From contig DASPTU010000060.1 in assembly GCA_035623255.1 (NCBI GenBank), positions 1-64,000 of the forward strand: a stretch of 64,000 nt of DNA, in the 5' to 3' direction. This DNA comes from JAFAGX01 sp035623255 (GTDB taxonomy: Bacteria; Acidobacteriota; Terriglobia; Terriglobales; Acidobacteriaceae). This document shows, piece by piece, positions 24,126 through 32,457 of the stretch (positions are counted from its first letter, which is position 1; each line of letters opens with the position of its first letter). A model generated the notes under the pieces. That model did not search any database and was not told the origin of the DNA. It saw only the letters and a program-made list of their open reading frames with translations. A program made the translations under genes and the position numbers.

Positions 24126-27100
24126 CTAGAAATAGAACTTCGCCGCGCACTGCATCAGTCGAGGAGCGGCAGCACTGATCACCTCTCCGAAGTTGGCACT
24201 GCTTATGTTGCCGTTGACCGCTGCGGGCCCATAGAACTGGGCGTGGTTGAAGAAGTTGAATGCCTCCAGGCGCAGCTCCAGGAACTTGGACTCCGAGAAC
24301 CGCACGTTTTTCTGCACCGCCATATCAAAGTTATAAATTCCCGGCCCATCAAAAAATCGTCGCGGAGAATTGCCGAGTTGACCGAGCGACGGGAGGCTGA
24401 AGAGAGCCGTGTTGAACGCGGGAGCTCCGTGACGGGGATTAGTATTGAGGTCAAGAATGCCGGGAGCAACATTAGGAGTATCCACGCCATTGTTATTAAT
24501 GCCGTTCGGAATTGTTCCCAAAAGTGATGTATCGTTGTTGTTGAATAAGGTTACAGGAAAACCTGTTGCGAAACGGCTCACTCCAGAAACTGCCCAACCT
24601 TGCGTCCATTGGTTCTCGCGGTGAAGTAGCTTATTGACGGGCAGCCGCCAGTTGTAGCTCACCACGAAGTTGTGCCGCATGTCGAAGGCGGAGAGCGCCC
24701 GGCTTAACTCTGGGTTAATCGGGTTCACGGCTTCCGCCAGGCTCGAAGACTCGTCGAGCGATTTGCTGTACGTATAGCCGGCCATAAATTCGAGAGGGCC
24801 TGAATTGTGGCGAAGGTTGATCTGAAGTGCGTTGTAATCTGAATTAGCCATGGTTTTCTGGTAAGTGACTGCCGCGAACTGCGAACTGAACGGCCCTCGC
24901 GTCCCGCGAACGACCGCGCCCGAAGATCTGATATAGGTACCGCTTTCACCAAAAGGCCCGCATGTCGGTGTTCCCGGCATGACCTCGTTCGGCTGGCTGA
25001 GACTCATACAAAGCGCAGGGTTACCTGGATTGGCTGATGTGAGCACCAATAAATGGTGCGCCTCCGACCCAACGTAACTGACACTCAACAATGTCCCGGG
25101 TGTTACTTGTCGCTCGAGTGAAAGTGTGTAGCTTTCCGTGTAGGGCGGTACGTTGCCATGAAAGAAAGACGGCACTCCGGTAATCGGAAGGTACTGCGAC
25201 CAGTCAACATTTGCATTGGGATTGCGTGTCGAAGCACCCATAGGAGGAAAGTTAAGCGGAAAGCGTTGTCCGACGCTCTGCCCGCTCGCCGCCGTAACGA
25301 AAGGAGTGGCAAACAGTGGAGGTGCTACGCTTGAATACGTATACCCGTAAGGGGGATTGGCGCTCATAATCCCCGCAGATAGTCCTTCGAAAGCTGTGTA
25401 GTAGAGGCCATAACCGGCGCGGATTGCGCTTGCCCCATTTGCGCCCAGCAATTTCGCTAACATTCCATTCTGTGCGTCCGGCGAGAAGGAAACACCAATA
25501 CGGGGGGCAACATTGTCATATTTTGTGGGAGCAAGACTTCTCGGAACCCCAGCATCACCCGGAAAGACCAATCCTTGCGGTGCGCCGGGGTACACGCGAG
25601 ATTGCTCGCCCAGGATCAGGGTTTGAAGTTGATTGTACTTTTCGTACCACGGGGAGATCACGTCCCAACGAAGTCCGTAATCTAGCCTGAGGTTCGATTT
25701 CAGCTTCCAAGTGTCTTGTGCAAACACACCGATGTATCTGTTGCGGTTGTAGAACGGCTGAGAGTCTCCCTGGGTGTAGCTGCTGGCAATGCCGAGGAGA
25801 AAGTCGGCGAAGTCCACTCCGGTTTCGGTTCCTTGAAACAGGAAAGCTCCATTAAAGACGACATTCGGGTGAGTATTAATCTGATCAAAATGGGACTCGC
25901 CGCCAACTCTGAGCGTGTGCTTCCCGATAATTCTGGAGAAATTATCCATCCACTGGAAGGTGTTATTCGCTTGTGTCAACCCTGTGGTGTTCAGACCGAA
26001 GGTGAAATCGTTGAACGACACGTTCTCTACACCTTCAATCTTGGGAGCGAGGGGCACGATTCCAGGCGCGCCTTTCGAGTCAACAAAACCTTGAGAAGCT
26101 AGACTCGGGCCAACCCCGCCAATTGGCTCGCCAGCGTTGTTGGCAGAACGCATGTAGCTGAAATGAAGTTCGTTGAGCGCTGTCGTTCCAATTGCCTTCG
26201 TGGTAGCGAAACTCAGCAGTTGTGCCCGTCCAAAGGTCATTGCGTTGAATCCTGGAACGCTCGCTCCCCCGACCCCAGTCGGATACGGATTATTCAGCGC
26301 GTAGTCGTCGACAAAGTAATACAGAGCGATGGAACCGAAAAAAGTGTCGGCATCGATCCTGACTCCCGACTTGTCATCGCGAAGACTTTGGTTAAAGGCA
26401 GAGGTCGAAAATGCCGACGCCTTTTCGTTCGGCATCGGAATGTAGCGCAGCAGCACTTTCGACGGCACAGTCCATGCAGCTTCTGGAATCCGGGCATTGG
26501 GGAGGACACATTCTGAGGGTCTTGTACAGCCGGGTGTATAGTACCGTTCCCCTACGTAGACCGGATAACCAAGTCGTTGCCAAAGCGATTGCGCCCATGC
26601 CTGCCCATTCACCGTCCCTGTAAGCGAACCAGCCAGATCGGAAAGGTTACCCGTTCTGTCGGCAAAACTCGGAACAGAGATTCGTCCCGTGTCTATGCCC
26701 TGAGTCATTTGCGTGCCTTGGTAGTCCGCAAAGAAAAAGACCTTGTCTCGTCGAATAGGACCGCCCAGTGTCCCCCCAAACTGGTTTTGGGAGAACTGGG
26801 CGCGTTGCGTCGAGAAGTAGTTTCTCGCATCCAGATTCGTGTTGCGCAGAAACTCGAAAACATCCCCGTGGAATTGATTCGTGCCTGCCTTGGTCATCAG
26901 CAAGACCTGCCCGCCGCTGTAGTTGCCATATTGAGCATCGAAATTGTTGGTGAGAACCCGGAACTCCTGCACCGAGTCCAGATTCGGCACAATGGCTGCG
27001 CCCATGTTCACGTCTTCTTCCACATCACTTCCGTTGACGCGAAAGCCATTCGAGGTCTCTCGCTGACCGCTGATCGAAAGGTTGCCGGCGTTCAAGTCGC

Positions 27101-27683
27101 CCGATGGCGGCGTGCTGGTGACGCCACTCATCACGACGGCATTCGGCTGCTGCGAACTGTTCGGCACAATGCCGGACTGGATGCCCAGCAGATCGGTGAA
27201 GCTTCTGCCATTCAATGGAACGCTCGTCATCTTTGTTGTACCGATGGTCTCGCCTCGTTCGGTATCGGCGAGGTCGATCTGGAGGCGATCAGCCGTGACT
27301 TCCACCGTTGTTCTTGCAGAAATGAGAGCCAGCCTCACATTGAGACCGGCCGGCGCTGAACCATCTACCACAAGATCGTTTTCAACGTATGGCTCGAATC
27401 CGGGAGCTTCAATCCGGAGTTGGTAGTTACCGGGTGTTGGTACAGGCAGACTGAAGGAACCATCCTCGCCGGTCGCGCACTTCTTTCGCCAGCTACCCTC
27501 CGGGTTCTCGCCCACCACGGTGGCTCCTGAAATCACAGCTCCGCTGGGATCAACAACGACTCCGGTGATTGACGCCACCTGTGCCCATCCCGCGCAACAC
27601 AACACAACAACGGCGCCAGCCAGGAAAACAATAGAGTCAGGAAGAAGATGAGGAATATGTAAACCACCACTTTCGCGGTTCAT
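24126..27683 (-). CDS. Oar-type TonB-dependent receptor, possible iron-regulated
   Basis: 1185 aa from the ATG at 27683, preceded by AAGGAAG; 42 further in-frame codons upstream overlap regulatory sequence and are rejected. Signal peptide at about 15-35 (FLAGAVVVLCCAGWAQ), a carboxypeptidase-regulatory-like beta-sandwich (ITGVVVDPSGAVISGATV to about 125), a plug domain (VNGSDVEEDVN, QEFRVLTNNFDAQYGNYSGGQV, KAGTNQFHGDVFEF), and a long beta-barrel ending in an aromatic C-terminal strand (AAKFYF). Such receptors move large ligands across the outer membrane using TonB energy. A Fur-like palindrome and a CRP-like site lie upstream. Unlike the other two receptors in the window it has no LacI-type operator, so its ligand may be different. 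Confidence 0.93.
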   Translation of the reverse strand: MNRESGGLHIPHLLPDSIVFLAGAVVVLCCAGWAQVASITGVVVDPSGAVISGATVVGENPEGSWRKKCATGEDGSFSLPVPTPGNYQLRIEAPGFEPYVENDLVVDGSAPAGLNVRLALISARTTVEVTADRLQIDLADTERGETIGTTKMTSVPLNGRSFTDLLGIQSGIVPNSSQQPNAVVMSGVTSTPPSGDLNAGNLSISGQRETSNGFRVNGSDVEEDVNMGAAIVPNLDSVQEFRVLTNNFDAQYGNYSGGQVLLMTKAGTNQFHGDVFEFLRNTNLDARNYFSTQRAQFSQNQFGGTLGGPIRRDKVFFFADYQGTQMTQGIDTGRISVPSFADRTGNLSDLAGSLTGTVNGQAWAQSLWQRLGYPVYVGERYYTPGCTRPSECVLPNARIPEAAWTVPSKVLLRYIPMPNEKASAFSTSAFNQSLRDDKSGVRIDADTFFGSIALYYFVDDYALNNPYPTGVGGASVPGFNAMTFGRAQLLSFATTKAIGTTALNELHFSYMRSANNAGEPIGGVGPSLASQGFVDSKGAPGIVPLAPKIEGVENVSFNDFTFGLNTTGLTQANNTFQWMDNFSRIIGKHTLRVGGESHFDQINTHPNVVFNGAFLFQGTETGVDFADFLLGIASSYTQGDSQPFYNRNRYIGVFAQDTWKLKSNLRLDYGLRWDVISPWYEKYNQLQTLILGEQSRVYPGAPQGLVFPGDAGVPRSLAPTKYDNVAPRIGVSFSPDAQNGMLAKLLGANGASAIRAGYGLYYTAFEGLSAGIMSANPPYGYTYSSVAPPLFATPFVTAASGQSVGQRFPLNFPPMGASTRNPNANVDWSQYLPITGVPSFFHGNVPPYTESYTLSLERQVTPGTLLSVSYVGSEAHHLLVLTSANPGNPALCMSLSQPNEVMPGTPTCGPFGESGTYIRSSGAVVRGTRGPFSSQFAAVTYQKTMANSDYNALQINLRHNSGPLEFMAGYTYSKSLDESSSLAEAVNPINPELSRALSAFDMRHNFVVSYNWRLPVNKLLHRENQWTQGWAVSGVSRFATGFPVTLFNNNDTSLLGTIPNGINNNGVDTPNVAPGILDLNTNPRHGAPAFNTALFSLPSLGQLGNSPRRFFDGPGIYNFDMAVQKNVRFSESKFLELRLEAFNFFNHAQFYGPAAVNGNISSANFGEVISAAAPRLMQCAAKFYF

Positions 27684-27747
27684 GCTGGCTTCCTTGCTTT
27701 TCACCGAATATGAGTTTTGCGAAGAACAATGCACGTGAAATTCCAAT

Positions 27748-27768
27748 TGAAAATGAATTTCATTTTCA
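27748..27768. promoter_or_regulatory. Fur-like perfect inverted repeat
   Basis: Left arm TGAAAATGAA (27748-27757), one central T, right arm TTCATTTTCA (27759-27768), a perfect 10-bp inverted repeat 65 bases upstream of the receptor start. It shares 14 of 19 positions with the classical Fur box GATAATGATAATCATTATC. Regulation by Fur or a relative (Zur, Mur) is a reasonable guess. Confidence 0.6.
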
Positions 27769-27794
27769 TAATCCCAGAACCTTGCCGGCGTGGC

Positions 27795-27810
27795 TGTGAC
27801 TGAAATCACA
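27795..27810. promoter_or_regulatory. CRP/FNR-like binding site
   Basis: TGTGACTGAAATCACA, both half-sites identical to TGTGA-N6-TCACA, about 112 bases upstream of the TonB-receptor start and 27 bases from the Fur-like repeat. The spacing would suit an activator site. Confidence 0.5.
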
Positions 27811-27911
27811 CTATTGTGTGTCGGAGGCAGGTGTGGCTCGCGTGTGAAAGGGCGGCGGAACGATCCGCTGCGGCTGGGTGCGGCTCCTCGATCGTACGAT
27901 TACGGCCCCAT

Positions 27912-27938
27912 GCTGGCTGGCGTGCAAGACCAGCCAGC
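27912..27938 (-). terminator. Hairpin downstream of galT
   Basis: GCTGGCTGG (27912-27920) pairs with CCAGCCAGC (27930-27938) around a 9-base loop. It follows galT by about 165 bases and has no T-run, so a role as a terminator is only possible. Confidence 0.25.
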
Positions 27939-28104
27939 CAATGAAGGCGGAAGTCATACGCTTACACAGCGGATCACCCATGGCAGAGAGTACCCAGATC
28001 CGTGCGACTGGTTCTGTCCACTCCACTTTCACGCTGAAGTCCGAGGTGGGAAGCTTATGTGATCCCCGCGGAAAGAAAGTTTCGTGCCAGTGCCTCGTTC
28101 CCTC

Positions 28105-29136
28105 TCATCGACGCAGATCGGCATAACGCAAGTGGGAGGCAGCTTCCTCCGCCGTGATGTCGCGTTGTGGCGAGGCCAACATTTCGTATCCCACCATGAA
28201 CTTGCGCACGTTGGCAGAACGTAGCAGGGGCGGATAAAAATGGGCATGAAAATGCCATTCGCTGTGGGCCCCATCGGACGGACTCTGGTGGAATCCCATC
28301 GAATAGGGAAAGGGGGTTTGAAAGAGGTAGTCATAACAGCTCGTCAGACGTTTGAGGATATCTGCCAAATCATCCCGCTGTTCTGATGTGAGCTCAGGGA
28401 AGTTAGCGAGGTGGCGCTGGGGAAGCACTAATGTCTCAAAAGGCCAAATCGCCCAGAACGGAACCACCACCAGGAACTCGCGATTGTGCATCACGATTCT
28501 GTCTTTTCGTTCCACTTCCTCGCATACGTAGTCGCAAAGCAAACAAGATCCCTTTACGGCGCGATGTTCGTATTGAGCAAGCTGCTCTTTCGCCGGCTCG
28601 TTGGGCACGCTGGAACTGGCCCAAATCTGGCAATGAGGGTGTGGATTGCTTGCTCCCATCATCTCGCCGCGGTTTTCGAAGATCTGTACATATCTCACCG
28701 ACGGGTTTGCGCTAAGTTCTATGTGTTGCTGAACCCAGGCATCCACCACCTCACGAACACCGGAAAGCGGCATGCTGGCAATCGTGAGGTTGTGCCGCCC
28801 GGTAAAGCAGAGCACGCGGCACCGGCCAAACTCGATTGCCGCTCGGATCAGCCCACCGTCTCCTGTGATTTCCGCATGATCCTCGCTGCCGAGTGCGGGA
28901 TAGTCGTTGTCGAAGACAAAAACTCCGTTGTACTCAGGATTCCGCACGCCACTGGCTCGCGTATTGCCTGGACACATGTAGCAACGAGCGTCGAACGCGG
29001 CCCGGGTCGAGCTGCCTTCGGGCTCCGTCTGCCCCTGCCATGGCCGCTGTATACGGTTCGGCGAAACTAGAACCCATTCGCGGGTTAGGGGGTTCCAACG
29101 GCGATGAGAATGCTTATTTAGGTCCCAGTCGGTCAT
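28105..29136 (-). CDS. galT: Galactose-1-phosphate uridylyltransferase GalT
   Basis: 343 aa. It transfers UMP between UDP-glucose and galactose-1-phosphate in the Leloir pathway. The N-terminal motif RWNPLTREWVLVSPNR, the zinc ligands in CYMCPG, and the catalytic HPHxQ motif (NPHPHCQIWAS, about residue 165) are present, as is the second HIT-like histidine motif in EWHFHAHFYPPL. The partner galK lies 36 bases upstream on the same strand, so the two form a galK-galT operon. Expression is probably governed by the galK-lacI intergenic operator at 30437. Confidence 0.96.
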   Translation of the reverse strand: MTDWDLNKHSHRRWNPLTREWVLVSPNRIQRPWQGQTEPEGSSTRAAFDARCYMCPGNTRASGVRNPEYNGVFVFDNDYPALGSEDHAEITGDGGLIRAAIEFGRCRVLCFTGRHNLTIASMPLSGVREVVDAWVQQHIELSANPSVRYVQIFENRGEMMGASNPHPHCQIWASSSVPNEPAKEQLAQYEHRAVKGSCLLCDYVCEEVERKDRIVMHNREFLVVVPFWAIWPFETLVLPQRHLANFPELTSEQRDDLADILKRLTSCYDYLFQTPFPYSMGFHQSPSDGAHSEWHFHAHFYPPLLRSANVRKFMVGYEMLASPQRDITAEEAASHLRYADLRR

Positions 29137-29172
29137 TCGATTGTTGCGAACCGCAAAGCCTGCCAGCGCACA

Positions 29173-30348
29173 TCAGCATTGAACCTCACCAGCTGCAGCG
29201 CTGGCCGATACAACCCAAATCTGAGCTGCCCGGCCTGTTCGCTTCTCATAAACTGGTGCGATCAGGCGCTCAAATTGTGACACAGCATCCCTGTCCACAA
29301 GATTGATAGTACAGCCCCCGAAGCCGCCACCCGTCATACGCGCACCAAACACACCCGCTGTGCTTTCTGACAGCTCGACGAGCAAATCCAGTTCCGGACA
29401 ACTCACTTGATAATCATCTCGTAAACTGCGATGCGACTCGCCCATAAGACGCCCGAAGCTTTCCAAATCCTCGCGCTCCAGTGCGGCCGAGGCATCTTTG
29501 ACCCGCGCATTTTCGGAAATAACATGACGGCATCGCCGATAGATCGTCTCAGGTAGCCTGTCCCCGTAAGATTCCAAATCAAGCCGGCTTACATCGCGCA
29601 ACGCTCGTATTCCCGGTAAGTAATCGGACAGTAGGCTAACTCCCTCTTCACACTCGCTTCGCCTGTTGTTGTACTGGCTGGCAGCATTTTCGTGTTTTAC
29701 TCCGCTATTGCAAATGACTAGACCCGCTCGCTCGGGTATGGATAGCCAGCGACAATCCAGGGACCGGCAGTCTAATTCCAGCGCCTGGCCTTCGCGCCCA
29801 AAGCACGAGACAAATGGGTCCATGATTCCCACGCGGGCGCCTACAAATTCATTTTCCGCACGACGGCAGAGTTCAGCTAACTTGCTGCGCTCAACTGTTA
29901 GGCCTGAGTTCGTCAACAACGCAAGCGCTACCACCACCTGGATGGCCGCCGATGAACTCAGACCCGCGCCTATTGGAACGTCCCCACATATCAGAAGGTC
30001 AGCGCCACGCAGAGCATATCCGCAACGTTGCAGGATCCAGACTGGCCCCTCAACAAAGTCGCTCCAACGTCCTTGGCGTTCTTGCCCGCGTGCAAGAGAA
30101 AACTCCGCTTCCTCGCCGAAGTTGGTGGAGAAAGCCCGGATCCTGCCGTCGTTACGCGGCGCAACTGCTGCCCAAACCGCAAAGTCAATCGCCGCCGGCA
30201 GCACGAAACCGTCGTTGTAATCAGTATGTTCTCCAATGAGGTTAATCCGTCCTGGGGCCCGAAAGAATCGTGGAACGCCTCCATACCGTTGAACAAAGTG
30301 CCGCCGCAGTTCCGCAAGCTGCCTCGCGGTGGTTTCCGTGGGGAACAT
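29173..30348 (-). CDS. galK: Galactokinase GalK
   Basis: 391 aa from the ATG at 30348, preceded by GGAAGGCAGG; an extension to 30414 lacks a ribosome-binding site and family similarity. GHMP-kinase signatures are all visible: galactokinase signature GRINLIGEHTDYNDG (about 33-47), the ATP-binding PIGAGLSSSAAIQV (about 128-141), and the C-terminal GARMTGGGFGGCTI. It phosphorylates alpha-D-galactose with ATP at O1. The gene is divergent from lacI, with a perfect 14-bp palindrome between them, so LacI control is likely. A galactose supply fits the arabinogalactan-related enzymes further along. Confidence 0.96.
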   Translation of the reverse strand: MFPTETTARQLAELRRHFVQRYGGVPRFFRAPGRINLIGEHTDYNDGFVLPAAIDFAVWAAVAPRNDGRIRAFSTNFGEEAEFSLARGQERQGRWSDFVEGPVWILQRCGYALRGADLLICGDVPIGAGLSSSAAIQVVVALALLTNSGLTVERSKLAELCRRAENEFVGARVGIMDPFVSCFGREGQALELDCRSLDCRWLSIPERAGLVICNSGVKHENAASQYNNRRSECEEGVSLLSDYLPGIRALRDVSRLDLESYGDRLPETIYRRCRHVISENARVKDASAALEREDLESFGRLMGESHRSLRDDYQVSCPELDLLVELSESTAGVFGARMTGGGFGGCTINLVDRDAVSQFERLIAPVYEKRTGRAAQIWVVSASAAAGEVQC

Positions 30349-30436
30349 GGCCTGCCTTCCACTCCTACGCGATTGTAAGGCCCAAGGAGATAAGGCCAGC
30401 ATATTACCCTGCAAACCAGATAACCCTCACAATCTG

Positions 30437-30450
30437 AGCAAACGTTTGCT
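30437..30450. promoter_or_regulatory. LacI-type operator between galK and lacI
   Basis: AGCAAACGTTTGCT, a perfect 14-bp palindrome with central CG, the form expected of a LacI-family operator. It is 89 bases from the galK start and 59 bases from lacI, so it can serve both. Related palindromes recur upstream of arabinose genes (31693, 42537, 46167, 47366, 54484, 57947). Confidence 0.82.
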
Positions 30451-30508
30451 TATACCCGCCACGTGATAACATGCTGGGCAGACGTACGACGGCTACACTC
30501 GCCAAGCC

Positions 30509-31582
30509 ATGGATATTCGGGAGATTGCGCGCAGAGCCAAGGTTTCTACTGCCACGGTGTCGAGAGCGATTAACCGTGTTCCTACTGTCGATTCTCAGTT
30601 GGCCAAGCGGGTTTGGAAGGTAGTCGATGAACTCGGCTATTACCCGAATACCCAGGCACGCGCACTGGTTTCAGGAAGAAGCCGTATCTTTGGCCTGATT
30701 GTTTCAGAAATTACAAACCCGTTTTTTCCGGAGATCGTGCAGACTTTTGAGAATCTTGCAGTCGAAAATAACTACGAGATTCTGCTGACCTCTACCGTGC
30801 ATGACCCAAAACGGATGGAGTTGGCCGTTCGACGCATGATTGAACGCCGAGTAGATGGCGTCGCTATTTTGACGTTCGGAATGGAAGAATATCTGCTCGA
30901 TCACCTTCGTTTTCGCAAGGTTCCACTGGTATTCATCGACGTCGGACCGGATGCCCGGGGAATTATAAACATCCGCATCAATTATCAGAATGGAATCCGC
31001 CAGGCCGTCCAACACCTGGCCGCATTACGCCACACCCGAATTGCATTTGTGACGGGGCCTCCGCACTTGAAATCGGCTCTGGCGAGACGGCAAGCCTTCA
31101 AGAGCTCGATGACGGAGATTGGGCTTTCCCCCGATTTGATCGTAGCCGGAGATCATCATATGGAAGGGGGCATGCGGGCTCTGGTTGAGCTTAACAAGCT
31201 GGCCGATCGCCCGACTGCGATCATGTGCTCCAACGATATGACAGCGATCGGGGTGATGCGAGAAGCTTATGATCACGACATCAGAATACCGGATGACCTC
31301 TCGGTCGTTGGTTTCGATGATATTCGCTTGGCAGAATTCACTATTCCTCCACTGACGACGGTTCAGATGTCACAAAAAGGCCTTGCGCGAATTGCCTTTG
31401 AAGCCCTACTTAAGGAAGTTTCCCGTATATCGCCATCCCCTGAACGCACGGAATATGAGCTAAACACCAGCTTGGTCCTCAGGCATTCCACAGCGCTGGC
31501 CGTGCCAGGAGCACATAAGGCAAAACCTGCCGCTTCGAACCGGTCGGGGTCACGCAAGAACTCGGCTGCCGCCCACCGCTGA
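30509..31582 (+). CDS. LacI-family transcriptional regulator of the sugar locus
   Basis: 357 aa. N-terminal LacI helix-turn-helix and hinge: DIREIARRAKVSTATVSRAIN (2-22), then GYYPNTQARALVSGRS with the hinge helix. The ligand-binding core has two periplasmic-binding-protein-like lobes (IFGLIVSEITNPFFPEIVQ, RRVDGVAILTF, HTRIAFVTGPP, PTAIMCSNDMTAIGVM, VVGFDDIRLAEFTIPPLTTV). Such proteins dimerise and leave their operator when sugar binds. It is divergent from galK and upstream of the araD operon. Its location among seven similar operators makes it the leading candidate for the regulator of galactose and arabinose use. The last 30 residues are basic and Ser/Ala-rich, and not conserved. Confidence 0.93.
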   Translation: MDIREIARRAKVSTATVSRAINRVPTVDSQLAKRVWKVVDELGYYPNTQARALVSGRSRIFGLIVSEITNPFFPEIVQTFENLAVENNYEILLTSTVHDPKRMELAVRRMIERRVDGVAILTFGMEEYLLDHLRFRKVPLVFIDVGPDARGIINIRINYQNGIRQAVQHLAALRHTRIAFVTGPPHLKSALARRQAFKSSMTEIGLSPDLIVAGDHHMEGGMRALVELNKLADRPTAIMCSNDMTAIGVMREAYDHDIRIPDDLSVVGFDDIRLAEFTIPPLTTVQMSQKGLARIAFEALLKEVSRISPSPERTEYELNTSLVLRHSTALAVPGAHKAKPAASNRSGSRKNSAAAHR

Positions 31583-31651
31583 CCTGCAATTCTGCGCTCT
31601 GCGCCTCTCCATCCGTGGGTTAGAATTGTCTGGCAAAGCAGAAAGCTGTAA

Positions 31652-31680
31652 TTGACAAGCATTACGGAATAGTCTAGATT
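31652..31680 (+). promoter_or_regulatory. Sigma-70 promoter of the ara operon
   Basis: TTGACA (31652-31657), a 17-base spacer, and TAGATT (31675-31680). The start of transcription would fall near 31687, just before the operator at 31693, so a bound repressor would block initiation or early elongation. Confidence 0.75.
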
Positions 31681-31692
31681 GCCCTAATTCTG

Positions 31693-31706
31693 GGTAAACG
31701 ATTACT
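31693..31706. promoter_or_regulatory. LacI-type operator of the ara operon
   Basis: GGTAAACGATTACT, palindromic with central CG, matching the operator family of this locus. It begins 12 bases after the -10 box, about +6, and 47 bases before the araD ATG. Confidence 0.75.
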
Positions 31707-31752
31707 CGCTGAATCGTCGCGGTTGCCCGTCTTGTAAAGGAAAGTTTCAAGG

Positions 31753-32457
31753 ATGCTGCTCCAACACTTGCGTGAACGGGTACTTGAAGCGAACCTTGAG
31801 TTAGTGCGTAAAGGCCTGGTTCTGTACACCTTCGGCAACGTCAGCGGCGTCGCACGCGAGCAGGGGTTGGTTGTCATAAAGCCCAGTGGGGTCCGCTACG
31901 AGGAAATGAAACTGGACCATCTCGTGGTGACCGACTTGACGGGAAAGGTCATAGAAGGCAAACTGCGACCCTCCTCTGACCTCCCAACTCATCTGGTGCT
32001 CTACAATGAGTTTCCCCAGGTTGGCGGCGTCGCCCATACCCACTCCGATTACGCAACCGCCTGGGCACAAGCCCGCAAAGCGATTCCTTGCTTCGGCACG
32101 ACTCACGCCGACTATTTCCACGGCCCCGTGCCAGTCACCGCAGTAATGAGCGATCAGGATATCGCCGGGGACTACGAGAAGAACACGGGTGACGCAATCG
32201 TCCGCGTCCTGCAGAACACCGACCCTTTATGCACACCCGGCGTACTGGTCGCCAATCATGGACCATTTACCTGGGGAAAAGATGCTGCAGCTGCCGCTCA
32301 TAACTCAGTCATTTTGGAAGCCATAGCACGCCTGGCCTACCTCACCACAAATATCGAATCCACGGCTAAACCCGTCGGCCGTGGACTTCACAACAAGCAT
32401 TTTTTGAGAAAGCATGGCCCGAACGCCTACTACGGCCAACCAAAGGACAGGCGATGA
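31753..32457 (+). CDS. araD: L-ribulose-5-phosphate 4-epimerase AraD
   Basis: 234 aa, class II aldolase family, close in sequence to E. coli AraD over its length: LREQVLEAN-like start, LYTFGNVSGVAREQGLVVIKPSGV, SSDLPTHLVLYNEFP, zinc-ligand region GGVAHTHSDYATAWAQA, IPCFGTTHADYFHG, VANHGPFTWGKDA, and the end LRKHGPNAYYGQ. It converts L-ribulose-5-phosphate to D-xylulose-5-phosphate, using a Zn2+ bound by histidines. It is the first gene of the ara operon, behind a TTGACA-N17-TAGATT promoter and a LacI-type operator. Its stop overlaps the symporter start by 4 bases. Confidence 0.95.
   Translation: MLLQHLRERVLEANLELVRKGLVLYTFGNVSGVAREQGLVVIKPSGVRYEEMKLDHLVVTDLTGKVIEGKLRPSSDLPTHLVLYNEFPQVGGVAHTHSDYATAWAQARKAIPCFGTTHADYFHGPVPVTAVMSDQDIAGDYEKNTGDAIVRVLQNTDPLCTPGVLVANHGPFTWGKDAAAAAHNSVILEAIARLAYLTTNIESTAKPVGRGLHNKHFLRKHGPNAYYGQPKDRR

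Larger units (their letters stand above)
27684..28104. other. Regulatory region upstream of TonB receptor
   Basis: 421 bases between galT and the receptor gene, both read leftward. It holds the Fur-like palindrome, the CRP-like site and a GCTGGCTGG/CCAGCCAGC hairpin just downstream of galT. No gene is credible here. Confidence 0.6.

Noticed and set aside
26577..27359. 260-aa plus-strand open frame
   Set aside because: Antisense to the first TonB-receptor gene, basic and repeat-free, with no start signal.
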